Notes: a model not told the origin generated them from the sequence alone. DNA of 64,000 bases from G963677445 sp963678275 (GCA_963678275.1 OY782765.1:3906001-3970000), one strand, 5' to 3'. Positions 37,093 to 45,339 are shown, numbered from the stretch's first letter. Numbers and translations: made by a program.

Positions 37093-37968
37093 TCAGTCAG
37101 CCGCCTCTCCTTTCCAGTGTTCGAAAAACAGGGCCACTTTTTCGAAAATATTTTTGCCGGTTATTACTTCCAGTTTTTCGATCAGCGAATCTATTTCCTC
37201 ATAAAATGAATCCTGACCTATCCAGCATCCTTCAAACTTTTCCTTTTGTGTATATTTTTTTTCTATTCCCTCACTCATGACGTAAAGTATTACGAGGAAA
37301 TCATCTGTGAGAGCGATGGGGTGGGTAATGATATATTCGGGAAGTATATCGAGGGGAGAGATAAGGTAAACCAGGGCGAGGCTCACTTTTATTCTGAATT
37401 CGGCCGGCAGTGAGGTATCGGCCAGCATGCGGCAGAGACAGACAAACATGTCGGGAATAAGAAGGATAAAATCAAATTTATCATCTTCACATTCCTTCAC
37501 AAGATGAATTACCCTCGCTTTGTAATTTTGGTAAATTATTTCAGGATTTTTGAGTATGGAGCTTAATTGTGAGGAGAGGTCCTTTTTACTGTCCATTATC
37601 CAGCTGACAACCCGGTCGAGATAATGCCAGATGACCTCTCGTTTATCCTTATCCTGAGTGCACTCATAATTTATCCATGCTTTGAATGACAGCTCAACGA
37701 GACTGTTAAATTCTTCCGGGATCTCAACCTTATTATCTTCTTTTATGTAATAATAGTTGCCATTATCATTGCGGGGGAGTTCATCTTCACAATCTGTACC
37801 CTTCGCGACCGGCAGATATTCCTTGGCGGGCCCTTCTTCAAGTATCTTATAAAACTCTTCCGAGATCAGTTCGATAAATTCCAGCGGCTTGATTTTAGAC
37901 AGGGGTTCCGAAAGATCAGCCATTATTTGCTGCGCGTCAATATCACCGAAAAAATCAATCTTGCTCAT
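37093..37968 (-). CDS. DUF1232 (YkvA-like) domain protein
   Basis: In this 291-residue protein, the C-terminal third contains the DUF1232 signature: 'FRIKVSLALVYLISPLDILPEYIITHPIALTDDFLVILYVMSEGIEKKY' (about residues 205-255), where 'YLISPLDILPE' and 'DDFLV' are the conserved parts. The preceding 200 residues are helical and acidic and not recognised. DUF1232 proteins have one or two short hydrophobic helices and unknown function. Monocistronic, convergent with the upstream small gene. Confidence 0.8.
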   Translation of the reverse strand: MSKIDFFGDIDAQQIMADLSEPLSKIKPLEFIELISEEFYKILEEGPAKEYLPVAKGTDCEDELPRNDNGNYYYIKEDNKVEIPEEFNSLVELSFKAWINYECTQDKDKREVIWHYLDRVVSWIMDSKKDLSSQLSSILKNPEIIYQNYKARVIHLVKECEDDKFDFILLIPDMFVCLCRMLADTSLPAEFRIKVSLALVYLISPLDILPEYIITHPIALTDDFLVILYVMSEGIEKKYTQKEKFEGCWIGQDSFYEEIDSLIEKLEVITGKNIFEKVALFFEHWKGEAAD

Positions 37969-38580
37969 AAAACCTCCGAATTATTTTCAGGCAGTATCTA
38001 ATAACATTTTCCCTGCCCGGAAGAGCTCTGTAATTACTATTCCATCCCCCGCGGAGAAAGAATAATTTGTCATGTTTCAATATTATGAAATTATTAATAA
38101 ATTATCATAACTTTTTTTTGACAGCGCAGAACGCGAAGAAGAACAGGATTAACAGGATTGAATTGATGAACAGGATGAAAAGCGCTATTGCAATCGTGTT
38201 TTGCACTCTCAGAAAAAATGAACACCCTCAATTTAATCGCAAGCCTGGAAGGCATACTCTTACTCAGATTCTTTCCCAACCACAAAGAGCATAAGGAAGG
38301 CGCAAGGAACACAAAGAAAAAGAGGAGGTAATCACAAATTGTGACCACATACTATAATATTTCTCCACCCTTTGGCCCGACCCAATTAGATTTTGCCCAC
38401 CCAGGAGGCTTAGCCTGTCTAAGCCCCGGAAGTTACGCGCCGCCCCATCGTCTGAACCATGATTGAAGGATTTAAGGATTGCCAGGATTAAAATTCGGTA
38501 TCGCCTCCGTTATCGTCCTTAATGGCAAATTCCAACGAATTACACAATAAGAGAATAAGGCAAAATCACTCCGGATAGAT
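37969..38580. repeat. Composite repeat spacer before MNT/HEPN
   Basis: No gene. It contains CGCGAAGAAGAACAGGATTA... near 38132, AACCACAAAGAGCATAAGGAAGGCGC near 38278, 'CCCCGGAAGTTACGCGCCGCCCC' near 38423 and the block CTGAACCATGATTGAAGGATTTAAGGATTGCCAGGATTAAAATTCGGTATCG (from about 38453). These same blocks recur between the other genes of the 38-50 kb island. Confidence 0.75.
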
Positions 38581-38601
38581 AAATAACCATTTCATACCTT
38601 A

Positions 38602-38629
38602 TTGCAAATATTGGATTTTTTGTTATCTT
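38602..38629 (+). promoter_or_regulatory. Promoter-like block of MNT/HEPN
   Basis: TTGCAA, 16 bp, TATCTT. It is part of a ~50-bp block from 38581 that is nearly repeated upstream of DinD (40379 on), including AAATAACC(A/G)TTTC and ATTG(C/T)AAATATTG. The ATG lies 29 bp after the TATCTT. Confidence 0.5.
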
Positions 38630-38658
38630 TAAATATTGATAACTCCCAAAAGTGAATT

Positions 38659-38967
38659 ATGCTTAATAAAATTGACATTCATCATATTGCCCGTGAATTT
38701 AAGAAAATGATCCTCGAACGATATGAAATTATTGACTTTAAAATTTTTGGATCCTCTGCCAGGGGAGAATATTCCGAACATTCTGATATTGATATAATGG
38801 TAAAACTACCGCTGGTTACCAGACAAATAGAAGAGGACATTTTTAATACCGCATATGAAATAGAGCTTGGATACAATTGTCTTATTGATGTAGTTGTTGT
38901 GCCTGAAAATGTAAAAGCATATATTCCTGTTCTTTCAAACATAGCAAAAGAAGGTGTATCCATTTGA
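38659..38967 (+). CDS. MNT-type minimal nucleotidyltransferase (antitoxin of MNT/HEPN pair)
   Basis: The 102-residue protein has the Pol-beta nucleotidyltransferase motif 'KIFGSSARGEYSEHSDIDIMV' (G31-E37, with D43 and D45) and the third Asp in 'CLIDVVVV' (D77). All catalytic residues are there. In MNT/HEPN systems the MNT protein AMPylates the HEPN toxin and silences it. Its stop overlaps the TTG start of the HEPN gene (TTGA), so expression is coupled. Confidence 0.9.
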   Translation: MLNKIDIHHIAREFKKMILERYEIIDFKIFGSSARGEYSEHSDIDIMVKLPLVTRQIEEDIFNTAYEIELGYNCLIDVVVVPENVKAYIPVLSNIAKEGVSI

Positions 38968-39362
38968 CTGTTGATGAAAAGAAAACACTGGTAAATTATC
39001 GTTTAGAGCGGGCAAATGAATCTTTGCGGGCATCTGAATTATTAGTTGCCAACAATTTGTACATTCCCGCGATGAACAGAATTTATTATTCCATGTTCTA
39101 CGCTGTGCAGGCTCTTCTGATATTAAATGAATGTTCGTTTTCAAAACACAGTCAGGTTAAAGGTTATTTCAATCGTGAGTATATTAAATCAGGGATTTTT
39201 AAGAAAGATTTTGGGAAACTCTTTAACGCCGTTTTTGAATATCGACAGAAATTCGACTACATGGATTTGGTTGTGCCTGAAAAAGAAATGTTGGTTGCCT
39301 ACCTCGATAAGGCCAATACTTTTGTCGATGAGCTCGCGAAATATATCAAAAGTAAATCCTGA
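38964..39362 (+). CDS. HEPN domain protein (toxin of MNT/HEPN pair)
   Basis: The 132-residue helical HEPN protein (PF05168/COG1895 type): 'YRLERANESLRASELLVANNLYIPAMNRIYYSMFYAVQALLILNECSFSKHSQVKGYFNREYIKSG'. It starts at a TTG that overlaps the preceding TGA. The usual RNase motif RX4-6H is not obvious; the equivalent place reads R94-QKFDY, which is the form I associate with the COG1895 branch. So RNase activity is uncertain although the pairing is clear. Confidence 0.85.
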   Translation: MTVDEKKTLVNYRLERANESLRASELLVANNLYIPAMNRIYYSMFYAVQALLILNECSFSKHSQVKGYFNREYIKSGIFKKDFGKLFNAVFEYRQKFDYMDLVVPEKEMLVAYLDKANTFVDELAKYIKSKS

Positions 39363-40396
39363 TATTTTCCGTAACATCCCACCACAGGCTGCTGATTTTA
39401 TCTAAGCTCCGGAAGTTACGCGCCGCCCCATTATCTTAACCATGATTAAAGGATTGGCAGGATTAAAATTCGGTATCGGTATCGCAATCGTTTATGTCTT
39501 TCCCGGGGGGTAAATTCCACGCAAAGAAGAACAGGATTAAAAGGATTATATAGATTTACAGGATAAAAAATGGTATCGCTTTCGCAATCGTTTTTGCCCC
39601 CTCAGAACAAAAGAACACCCTCAACAAAACCACAAATCCCGCCATCATACTCTTACTCATACTCTGTTTTTTTCAACCACAAGGGGCTCAAGGAAGGCGC
39701 AAGGGACACAAAAAGAAAAACGAAGAGGCGCTGACAATCTTTCCCCGCCAATTCCTGAACCTTGATTAAAGGATTTAAGGATTGACAGGATTAAAATTCG
39801 GTATCGCCTTCGCAATCGTTTATTACTTTCCAGGGGGTAAATTCCACGCAAAGACCGCTAAGAAAAGATAAAGTAAAAACACGCTACAATCCCGGGAAAC
39901 CGTTTCATACTTCCTTGGTCTCCCGTTGTCCCACTTGTCACGCAATACACCCCCGGCAAATATCCTCACGCAAAGACGCAAAGACGCGAAGAAGAACAGG
40001 ATTAAAAGGATTACAAAGATTTACATGATAAAATTTTCGGTATCGCTATCGTTTTTGCCCCCTCAGAAAAAATGAACACCTCCAACAAAACCACAAATCC
40101 CGCCATCATACTCTTACTCATACTCTGTTTTTTTCAACCACAAGGGGCTCAAGGAAGGCGCAAGGGACACAAAAAGAAAAACGAAGAGGCGCTGACAATC
40201 TTTCCCCGCCAATTCCTGAACCTTGATTAAAGGATTGAAGGATTGACAGGATTACATTTTCGCAATCGCTACCGTTTTTTACTTTCCCAGGGGGCAAATT
40301 CCACGCAAAGACCGCAAAGAAAAGATAAAGCAAAAATCGCAAGGAAAGGATTAGACCCAAGCGCGTTGTTAAAATAAATAACCGTTTCTGATATCA
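39363..40396. repeat. Composite repeat spacer between MNT/HEPN and DinD
   Basis: No gene in about 1 kb. Two copies of a ~150-bp block (about 39628-39775 and 40089-40236) are almost identical and contain AACCACAAGGGGCTCAAGG, 'GAGGCGCTGACAATCTTTCC' and the CTGAACCTTGATTAAAGGATT block. ACGCAAAGACGCAAAGACG direct repeats lie near 39970. Frames at 39657-39851 and 40118-40360 encode the same peptide because the DNA is duplicated. Confidence 0.8.
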
Positions 40397-40424
40397 TTGT
40401 AAATATTGAATTTTTTATTATCTT
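40397..40424 (+). promoter_or_regulatory. Promoter-like block of DinD
   Basis: TTGTAA, 16 bp, TATCTT, in a stretch almost the same as that upstream of MNT/HEPN. The ATG is 116 bp downstream with ribosome site AGGAGGGG. Confidence 0.45.
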
Positions 40425-40539
40425 TTATTATTAATCTTGAAAAGTAATGTACAATTAAGAAAGGGAACACTTATTTACAAATAAATATATCGGATCAAAT
40501 CAGGAAAATCTGAAGTTAATTTTCTTCAGGAGGGGAAAA

Positions 40540-41400
40540 ATGAAAAAAGAAATTATTAAACAACTTACAGGTGATTTTGAATCATATGCTAATGAGACCA
40601 CTAATGAGATAGAATTCTGGTTTGCGAGGGATCTTCAGCATTTACTGGATTATAGTGAATGGCGAAATTTTAGTAAAGTTATAAACAGGGCGAAAATCGC
40701 ATGCGAAGCTTCCGGCCATAAGGTAACAGACCATTTTGTTGATATCAACAAAATGGTTGCTATAGGCTCAAGCACAGAGCGGGAAATTCCCGATTTGATG
40801 CTAACGCGTTTTGCCTGCTATCTGGTTGCCCAAAATGGTGATCCACAGAAAGAAGCTATTGCTTTTGCTCAAAACTATTTTGCTGTTCAGACCAGAAAAT
40901 ATGAACTAATTGAAAAACGTATTAATGACTGGGAACGCCTGAATGCAAGGCGAAAACTGACCTTATCGGAAAAGGAACTTTCTGAACTGATATTTGAACA
41001 GACAGGTGATGATAAAAACTTTGGTATGATTCGCAGTCGCGGCGATCAGGCTCTTTTCGGTTTTACAACAGGTGAAATGAAGACAAAGTTGGGAATTCCA
41101 AAAAGTCGGCCGTTGGCTGATTTTCTGCCCACAATAACAATTAAAGCTAAAGACTTCGCAACAGAAATTACAATTTTTAACGTTAAAGAGAAAGATATCA
41201 AACACGGGCATAGAATTGCATGGGAACACATTAGAAATAATAAAGGAGTAAGAGAATTATTATTGCAGCGTGGGATTAAACCGGAAGAACTCCCACCTGA
41301 AGAGGATGTGAAAAAACTGGAAAGACAGGTAAAAAAGGAAGACAAAACATTCATCGAAAAACCAGATAAACTAAGAGATGATGATATTCAGCAAAGCTAA
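40540..41400 (+). CDS. dinD: DinD-like DNA-damage-inducible protein
   Basis: The 286-residue protein of the BRO-N/DinD family: 'FESYANETTNEIEFWFARDLQHLLDYSEWRNFSKVINRAKIACEASGHKVTDHFVDINKMVAIGSSTEREIPDLMLTRFACYLVAQNGDPQKEAIAFAQNYFAVQTRKYELIE'. The second half contains 'FGMIRSRGDQALFGFTTGEMKTKLGIPKSRPLADFLPTITIKAKDFATEITIFNV', typical of DinD. In E. coli DinD inhibits RecA filaments after DNA damage. Its placement in a defence island is common. I saw no LexA box upstream. Confidence 0.92.
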   Translation: MKKEIIKQLTGDFESYANETTNEIEFWFARDLQHLLDYSEWRNFSKVINRAKIACEASGHKVTDHFVDINKMVAIGSSTEREIPDLMLTRFACYLVAQNGDPQKEAIAFAQNYFAVQTRKYELIEKRINDWERLNARRKLTLSEKELSELIFEQTGDDKNFGMIRSRGDQALFGFTTGEMKTKLGIPKSRPLADFLPTITIKAKDFATEITIFNVKEKDIKHGHRIAWEHIRNNKGVRELLLQRGIKPEELPPEEDVKKLERQVKKEDKTFIEKPDKLRDDDIQQS

Positions 41401-41687
41401 ATGGTTAATTCTTTTTCTTTTTGACCCAAAGTTTATACTCCTGAGCCGACTAAAATTTATCCTACTCACCCAGGAGACTGAGTTCACCTGCCTCTAAAAG
41501 GCCTGTCGAAGCCCCGGAAGTTATGCGCCGCCCCATCGTCTGAACCATGATTAAAGGATTTAAGGATTGCCAGGATTTCATTTTCGCAATCGCTACCGTT
41601 TTTTACTTTCCCAGGGGCAAATTCCACGCAAAAAATGCAATCTGATTTTTCAGGTAGCCATCAAGAAAATTCTTTTCAGGAGAACAC
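41401..41687. repeat. Composite repeat spacer between DinD and RelE
   Basis: It holds CCCCGGAAGTTATGCGCCGC (about 41511), the CTGAACCATGATTAAAGG block (about 41540) and TTTCGCAATCGCTACCG. No gene. Confidence 0.7.
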
Positions 41688-41716
41688 TTGACTTAGTGTA
41701 TCACAATGTGTTATAT
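41688..41716 (+). promoter_or_regulatory. Promoter of RelE-like toxin, possibly leaderless
   Basis: TTGACT, 17 bp, TTATAT. The start ATG at 41724 lies seven bases after the -10, so the transcript may begin at or near the start codon. The -35/-10 spacer contains TGTATCACAATGTGTTAT, a partly symmetric sequence that could bind the HTH antitoxin. Confidence 0.5.
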
Positions 41717-41723
41717 TTATTTT

Positions 41724-42083
41724 ATGCTGAAGTTAAAAACAAAGTGGTTTAGTAAATGGGCCATAAAGAATTCAGTTTCGGATGAGGTTTTATTAAAAAC
41801 CATTATTGATTTGGCCGGGAATCTGAATACCGCGGACCTGGGAGGTGGTTTATTTAAAGTGCGCACACCCAGGGAAGGTTATGGCAAAAGCAAAGGATTC
41901 AGAACAATAATTATTTATAAGGGAAACGATAAGGCAATTTTTGTTTATGGTTTTTCTAAATCAGAAAAAGAAAATTTGGATAGAGCCGAGCTAAATTACT
42001 TTAAAAACTGGCCGGCGATCTATTACGAATTGGAAATGATGAATATTTACAGCTTATTGAAAATGGTAGTTTTATTAGTCTGA
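41724..42083 (+). CDS. RelE/HigB-type toxin (COG4737-like), C-terminus frameshifted
   Basis: From ATG 41724 the protein has 119 residues: 'MLKLKTKWFSKWAIKNSVSDEVLLKTIIDLAGNLNTADLGGGLFKVRTPREGYGKSKGFRTIIIYKGNDKAIFVYGFSKSEKENLDRAELNYFKNWPAIYYEL', the usual RelE-like mRNA-interferase body. After that it reads an unlike tail 'EMMNIYSLLKMVVLLV'. One base added near 42031 gives instead 'GNDEYLQLIENGSFISLKEEI' and ends at a TGA that overlaps the antitoxin ATG by four bases, as family members do. So a one-base deletion (or sequence error) is likely. The earlier ATG at 41706 lies inside the -10 and is not used. Confidence 0.8.
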   Translation: MLKLKTKWFSKWAIKNSVSDEVLLKTIIDLAGNLNTADLGGGLFKVRTPREGYGKSKGFRTIIIYKGNDKAIFVYGFSKSEKENLDRAELNYFKNWPAIYYELEMMNIYSLLKMVVLLV

Positions 42084-42093
42084 AGGAAGAAAT

Positions 42094-42438
42094 ATGAGAG
42101 AAACATTAAAGCGCGCGATAGGTAGTACAGTCCAGGATTTAGTCAATCACGGGTTCAAAACATCATTTACCGGGAAAGAATTAAATAAACTCGGGGTAAA
42201 AATTCCTGAAGTAAAAATAAATGCGCAGGATATCCGTGATATCCGGGCAAAAATAAATTTGAGTCAGACGGTATTCGCTAAATTATTGAATGTCAGCTCA
42301 TCATCGGTCAGGCAGTGGGAACAGGGAACAAGAACGCCCTCAGGTTCAACAAAAGTGTTGCTTGAGTTGCTTCAAAAGAACCCGACAATCCTGAATTACA
42401 GAATAAATTATGATTCTTCCGTCTCACAAAATATGTGA
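42094..42438 (+). CDS. HTH antitoxin of the RelE-like pair (HigA/NadS type)
   Basis: The 114-residue protein has an Xre-type HTH: 'VKINAQDIRDIRAKINLSQTVFAKLLNVSSSSVRQWEQGTRTPSGSTKVLLELLQKNP' (about 45-102). The N-terminal segment 'MRETLKRAIGSTVQDLVNHGFKTSFTGKELNKLGV' is typical of antitoxins that follow COG4737-type toxins. It should neutralise the toxin and repress the promoter at 41.7 kb. Confidence 0.9.
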   Translation: MRETLKRAIGSTVQDLVNHGFKTSFTGKELNKLGVKIPEVKINAQDIRDIRAKINLSQTVFAKLLNVSSSSVRQWEQGTRTPSGSTKVLLELLQKNPTILNYRINYDSSVSQNM

Positions 42439-42623
42439 TGTCCCACAAAACCCCCGGCAAAAATTCTCACGTAAAGCCGCCAAGCCGCGAAGAAGAACAG
42501 GATTACAAAGATTTACAGGATAAAAATCGGTATTAGTTTCGCCTTTGCAATCGTTTTGGCCCAGGGAAAACAAAAGGAACATCTCCAATACAACCACAAA
42601 TCATATTTTTCAATACATTTTTC
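42439..42623. repeat. Composite repeat spacer
   Basis: Contains CACGTAAAGCCGCCAAGCCGCGAAGAAGAACAGG and ATCGGTATTAGTTTCGCC, degraded copies of the island's common blocks. No gene. Confidence 0.6.
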
Positions 42624-42652
42624 TTGACAACAGTAATCCTTTGGCTTATCTT
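42624..42652 (+). promoter_or_regulatory. Sigma-70-like promoter of orphan HTH gene
   Basis: TTGACA, 17 bp, TATCTT, 36 bp before the ATG at 42689; ribosome site AAAGGAATAG. Confidence 0.6.
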
Positions 42653-42688
42653 TTTTTATTCTTTTGCACAATTACAAAGGAATAGAAA

Positions 42689-42976
42689 ATGAGCGAAGTA
42701 TTTGACAGCATAAACCGCGGCCTGGAAGAGGCAGTTAAATTTTCGAGAGGAAATATAAAAAACGCGAGATTGTTCAAACCACACCCTATTGATGTGAAAA
42801 AGTTAAGAGAACGTTTTGGTATGACCCAGCCTAAATTTTCTGATTCATTCGGAATTAGTCTTGCGACTCTTCGACACTGGGAGAGAGGCGACCGAAATCC
42901 CCGCGGCCCCGCGTTGGCGCTCTTAAACCTTCTATCGAAAGATCCCGAAAAAGCGCTCGATATGCTGAATAAATGA
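42689..42976 (+). CDS. Orphan HTH antitoxin-like protein (HigA/NadS type)
   Basis: The 95-residue protein: 'IDVKKLRERFGMTQPKFSDSFGISLATLRHWERGDRNPRGPALALLNLLSKDPEKALDML' is an Xre HTH with the 'HWERGxRxPxGPA..LL' ending of NadS/HigA antitoxins. In related loci a RelE-like toxin lies directly upstream. Here the 250 bp upstream hold only repeat sequence and a promoter, and the next gene downstream is a Bro-N protein, so the toxin seems lost. It may still repress or neutralise in trans. Confidence 0.85.
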   Translation: MSEVFDSINRGLEEAVKFSRGNIKNARLFKPHPIDVKKLRERFGMTQPKFSDSFGISLATLRHWERGDRNPRGPALALLNLLSKDPEKALDMLNK

Positions 42977-43098
42977 TTATATTTTGTTTAATTTAAGAGT
43001 GAGTTAACATCAAGTATGTGAAAAATCGTTCTGCGGTTTGTTCGAAATATAATCATACCGGTTAAAGACTGGTAAAAATCAGACAATACAGGTTAAAG

Positions 43099-43941
43099 AT
43101 GACTAAAGAGACGGGAATTAAAATATTTGAACAAAAACAAATCCGAACATTATGGAGCGATGAAGAAGAAAAGTGGTATTTTTCAATAGTCGATACTGTG
43201 AGTGTTTTAACCGACAGTCCAAATCCAAATAACTACTGGAAAGTCTTAAAACACAGGCTCAAAAAGGAAGGCAGCAAGTTGGTTACAAATTGTAACCAAC
43301 TGAAAATGCGATCAAGCGATGGCAAATTTTACAAAACCGATGTGGCTGATACAGAACAACTATTCCGTTTAATTCAATCCATTCCATCTCCCAAAGCTGA
43401 ACCCTTTAAACTCTGGATCGCTAAAGTTGCCCGTGAGCGAATTGATGAAATAGATGATCCTGAAATTGGAATAGACAGACTTATGGAAACATACCTGCGT
43501 AAAGGATATTCAAAAGAATGGATAAACCAGCGTCTGAAAAGTATTGAAATAAGAAAAGAACTTACCGATGAATGGGAAAATCGCGGTGTGCGGAAAGGAT
43601 TGGAGTTCGCGATACTTACCGACGATATCACCAGGGCATGGAGCGGTTTCACAACAAAAGAATACAAAAAACACAAAAATCTGAAGAAAGAAAATCTTCG
43701 CGATAATATGACCAATTTGGAATTGGTGCTTAATATGCTTGCCGAAGCTACTACAACCGAGATTTCTAATGAGAAAAAACCAAATACATTTGAAGATAAC
43801 AGAATAGTCGCAAACCAGGGCGGAACCATTGCCGGAAATACAAGGCGTGAGATTGAAGAAAAAACAGGAAAGAGAGTTGTAACCAGTCAAAATGCAAAAC
43901 AACTTAAAAAAAACATAAAAAAGGAAATTAGAGATAAATAA
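43099..43941 (+). CDS. Bro-N family phage-antirepressor-like protein
   Basis: The 280-residue protein begins with a Bro-N domain: 'GIKIFEQKQIRTLWSDEEEKWYFSIVDTVSVLTDSPNPNNYWKVLKHRLKKEGSKLVTNCNQLKMRSSDGKFYKTDVADTEQLFRLIQSIPSPKAEPFKLWIAKVARERIDEIDDPEIGIDR'. The C-terminal half is basic and helical ('AWSGFTTKEYKKHKNLKKENLRDNMTNLELVLNMLAEATTTEI'), like the COG3617-type stand-alone Bro proteins found in many bacteria near toxin-antitoxin genes. It may be a regulator or a relic of phage origin. Its start has the ribosome site AGGTTAAAG. Confidence 0.88.
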   Translation: MTKETGIKIFEQKQIRTLWSDEEEKWYFSIVDTVSVLTDSPNPNNYWKVLKHRLKKEGSKLVTNCNQLKMRSSDGKFYKTDVADTEQLFRLIQSIPSPKAEPFKLWIAKVARERIDEIDDPEIGIDRLMETYLRKGYSKEWINQRLKSIEIRKELTDEWENRGVRKGLEFAILTDDITRAWSGFTTKEYKKHKNLKKENLRDNMTNLELVLNMLAEATTTEISNEKKPNTFEDNRIVANQGGTIAGNTRREIEEKTGKRVVTSQNAKQLKKNIKKEIRDK

Positions 43942-44510
43942 ACTGCGCGATAAAACGCGCTTATCAAAAAGCCAGGCGAGCCAATACTTTTTAAATAGTT
44001 TGTTTAAATGATCATAAGATCGCTGCAAACTGAAGTCTTCATTGAAGCCGCAAATAATATCTAAACCTTCGACATCGCAATCATCTTTTTCTCTTCTGAA
44101 GTGGCAAATTCCACGCAAAGCCGCCAGGACGCGAAGAAGAACAGGATTTACAGGATTGTATTGATAAACAGGATAAAAGCTGTTATCGCAAACTGGCAGA
44201 GCAAGAAAAAAATGAATCCGAAGAAAAAATCGTACTCGTTCTCGTAATCGTACTTCGTACTCGTCTTTACCTAAACGCCCAGATTATTCGAGAACGCGAA
44301 CGATTACGAGAACCTGTTCCATGAGTACGATAAAATTTTGCCATTTTGCGTAGAATTTAACTCCTTACGGACTACTCTTTCTCTGATTTTTTCCCAACCA
44401 CAAAGAACACAAGGAAGGCGCAAGGAACACAAAAAGAATAACAAAGAGGCGCTGACCATCTTTCCCCGCCAATTCCTGAACCATGATTAAAGGATTTAAA
44501 ACTATAATTC
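43942..44510. repeat. Composite repeat spacer, includes direct repeat A (44113-44393)
   Basis: No gene. The stretch 44113-44393 is nearly the same as 49429-49712 (see findings). Inside, GTTCTCGTAATCG (44238-44250) is the reverse complement of CGATTACGAGAAC (44301-44313), and TCGTACTC (44230-44237) of GAGTACGA (44323-44330), so a long interrupted hairpin is possible. Confidence 0.75.
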
Positions 44511-44533
44511 GGCAGCATATTGCCTTTGCTGCC
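44511..44533. promoter_or_regulatory. Inverted repeat upstream of AbiEi (candidate operator)
   Basis: GGCAGCA (44511-44517), nine bases, TGCTGCC (44527-44533). The same arms occur again at 45303-45326 at the end of the gene. Confidence 0.55.
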
Positions 44534-44557
44534 AATAATTAGTTTTGTATATTTGTA

Positions 44558-45316
44558 ATAAAAACTGAAATCAACAAGAATAAATTAAATATCGATGAAC
44601 TTAAAAGCAGGTTCCTGGAAACTGATATAATTAACAATGAACAAATCATTGATTTTTACAGAAAATCTGAACCTGATCTGAAAAAGAGCGCCATTAACTG
44701 GAGAATTCACTCACTTGTTCAGAATAGAGTATTGAACAGAATTGGACGGGGGAAATATATTTTTGGAGATAAGCTTTGTTATATTCCGGAAATTGATCCT
44801 AAACTGATACAACTCAACCAGCTTATTGAAAAAAACTTTCCTTTTCTGAATTATTGCCTTTGGTCAAGTTCATTATTTAATGAGTTTATGCTCCATCAGC
44901 CGGGAAAAATATTTCAGATAATAGAAGTTGAAAGTGACGCTACTGATACTGTTTTTTATTTTCTTAAAGAATCCGGATATTCTGTATTCCTTAATCCTGA
45001 TAAAGAATTGCTGAACAGATATTTACCTGAAGATAAAGAGGTTTTCATAGTTAAGTCCCTTGTTACTGAAGCGCCTGTTCAAAAAATTCAGGGAATTAAG
45101 ACAACTACCCTGGAAAAATTATTGGTTGATCTGTTTACTGACACACATATTTTAGACACCTGCCAGGGAGCCGAGAGGGACAGAATATTTAAAGAAGCTG
45201 TCAACAAGTATATTGTTAATGAAAACAAATTGTTAAGGTACGCGTCCCGAAGAAGAAAAAAAGAGCAATTATACATTTATTTAAACAAAGTATCCAAATA
45301 TCGGCAGCAAAGCTGA
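44558..45316 (+). CDS. abiEi: AbiEi-type antitoxin (type IV TA), no NTG start codon
   Basis: The frame is open from 44543 to 45316 and codes the full family protein of about 252 residues: N-terminal winged-helix part 'KTEINKNKLNIDELKSRFLETDIINNEQIIDFYRKSEPDLKKSAINWRIHSLVQNRVLNRIGRGKYIF', then 'YCLWSSSLFNEFMLHQPGKIFQIIEVESDATDTVFYFLKESGYSVF' and 'TTTLEKLLVDLFTD'. Upstream of the TTG at 44732 there is no ATG, GTG or TTG in frame, yet the sequence is clearly family-like. The ATA at 44558, read as ATA AAA ACT, looks like a mutated or unusual start. If only the TTG at 44732 works, the wHTH is lost. AbiEi represses its own operon and neutralises AbiEii. Confidence 0.8.
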   Translation: MKTEINKNKLNIDELKSRFLETDIINNEQIIDFYRKSEPDLKKSAINWRIHSLVQNRVLNRIGRGKYIFGDKLCYIPEIDPKLIQLNQLIEKNFPFLNYCLWSSSLFNEFMLHQPGKIFQIIEVESDATDTVFYFLKESGYSVFLNPDKELLNRYLPEDKEVFIVKSLVTEAPVQKIQGIKTTTLEKLLVDLFTDTHILDTCQGAERDRIFKEAVNKYIVNENKLLRYASRRRKKEQLYIYLNKVSKYRQQS

Positions 45317-45326
45317 ATCTGCTGCC
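45303..45326. promoter_or_regulatory. Inverted repeat at the AbiEi stop codon
   Basis: GGCAGCA (45303-45309), ten bases, TGCTGCC (45320-45326). It overlaps the last codons and stop of AbiEi and lies 14 bp before the AbiEii ATG. It may be a second operator or an RNA hairpin controlling toxin translation. Confidence 0.5.
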
Positions 45327-45339
45327 AAATTATAGAATT

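Noticed and set aside
44732..45316. AbiEi starting at TTG 44732
   Set aside because: Family-like sequence continues upstream for about 58 residues in the same frame, so this would remove the winged helix.
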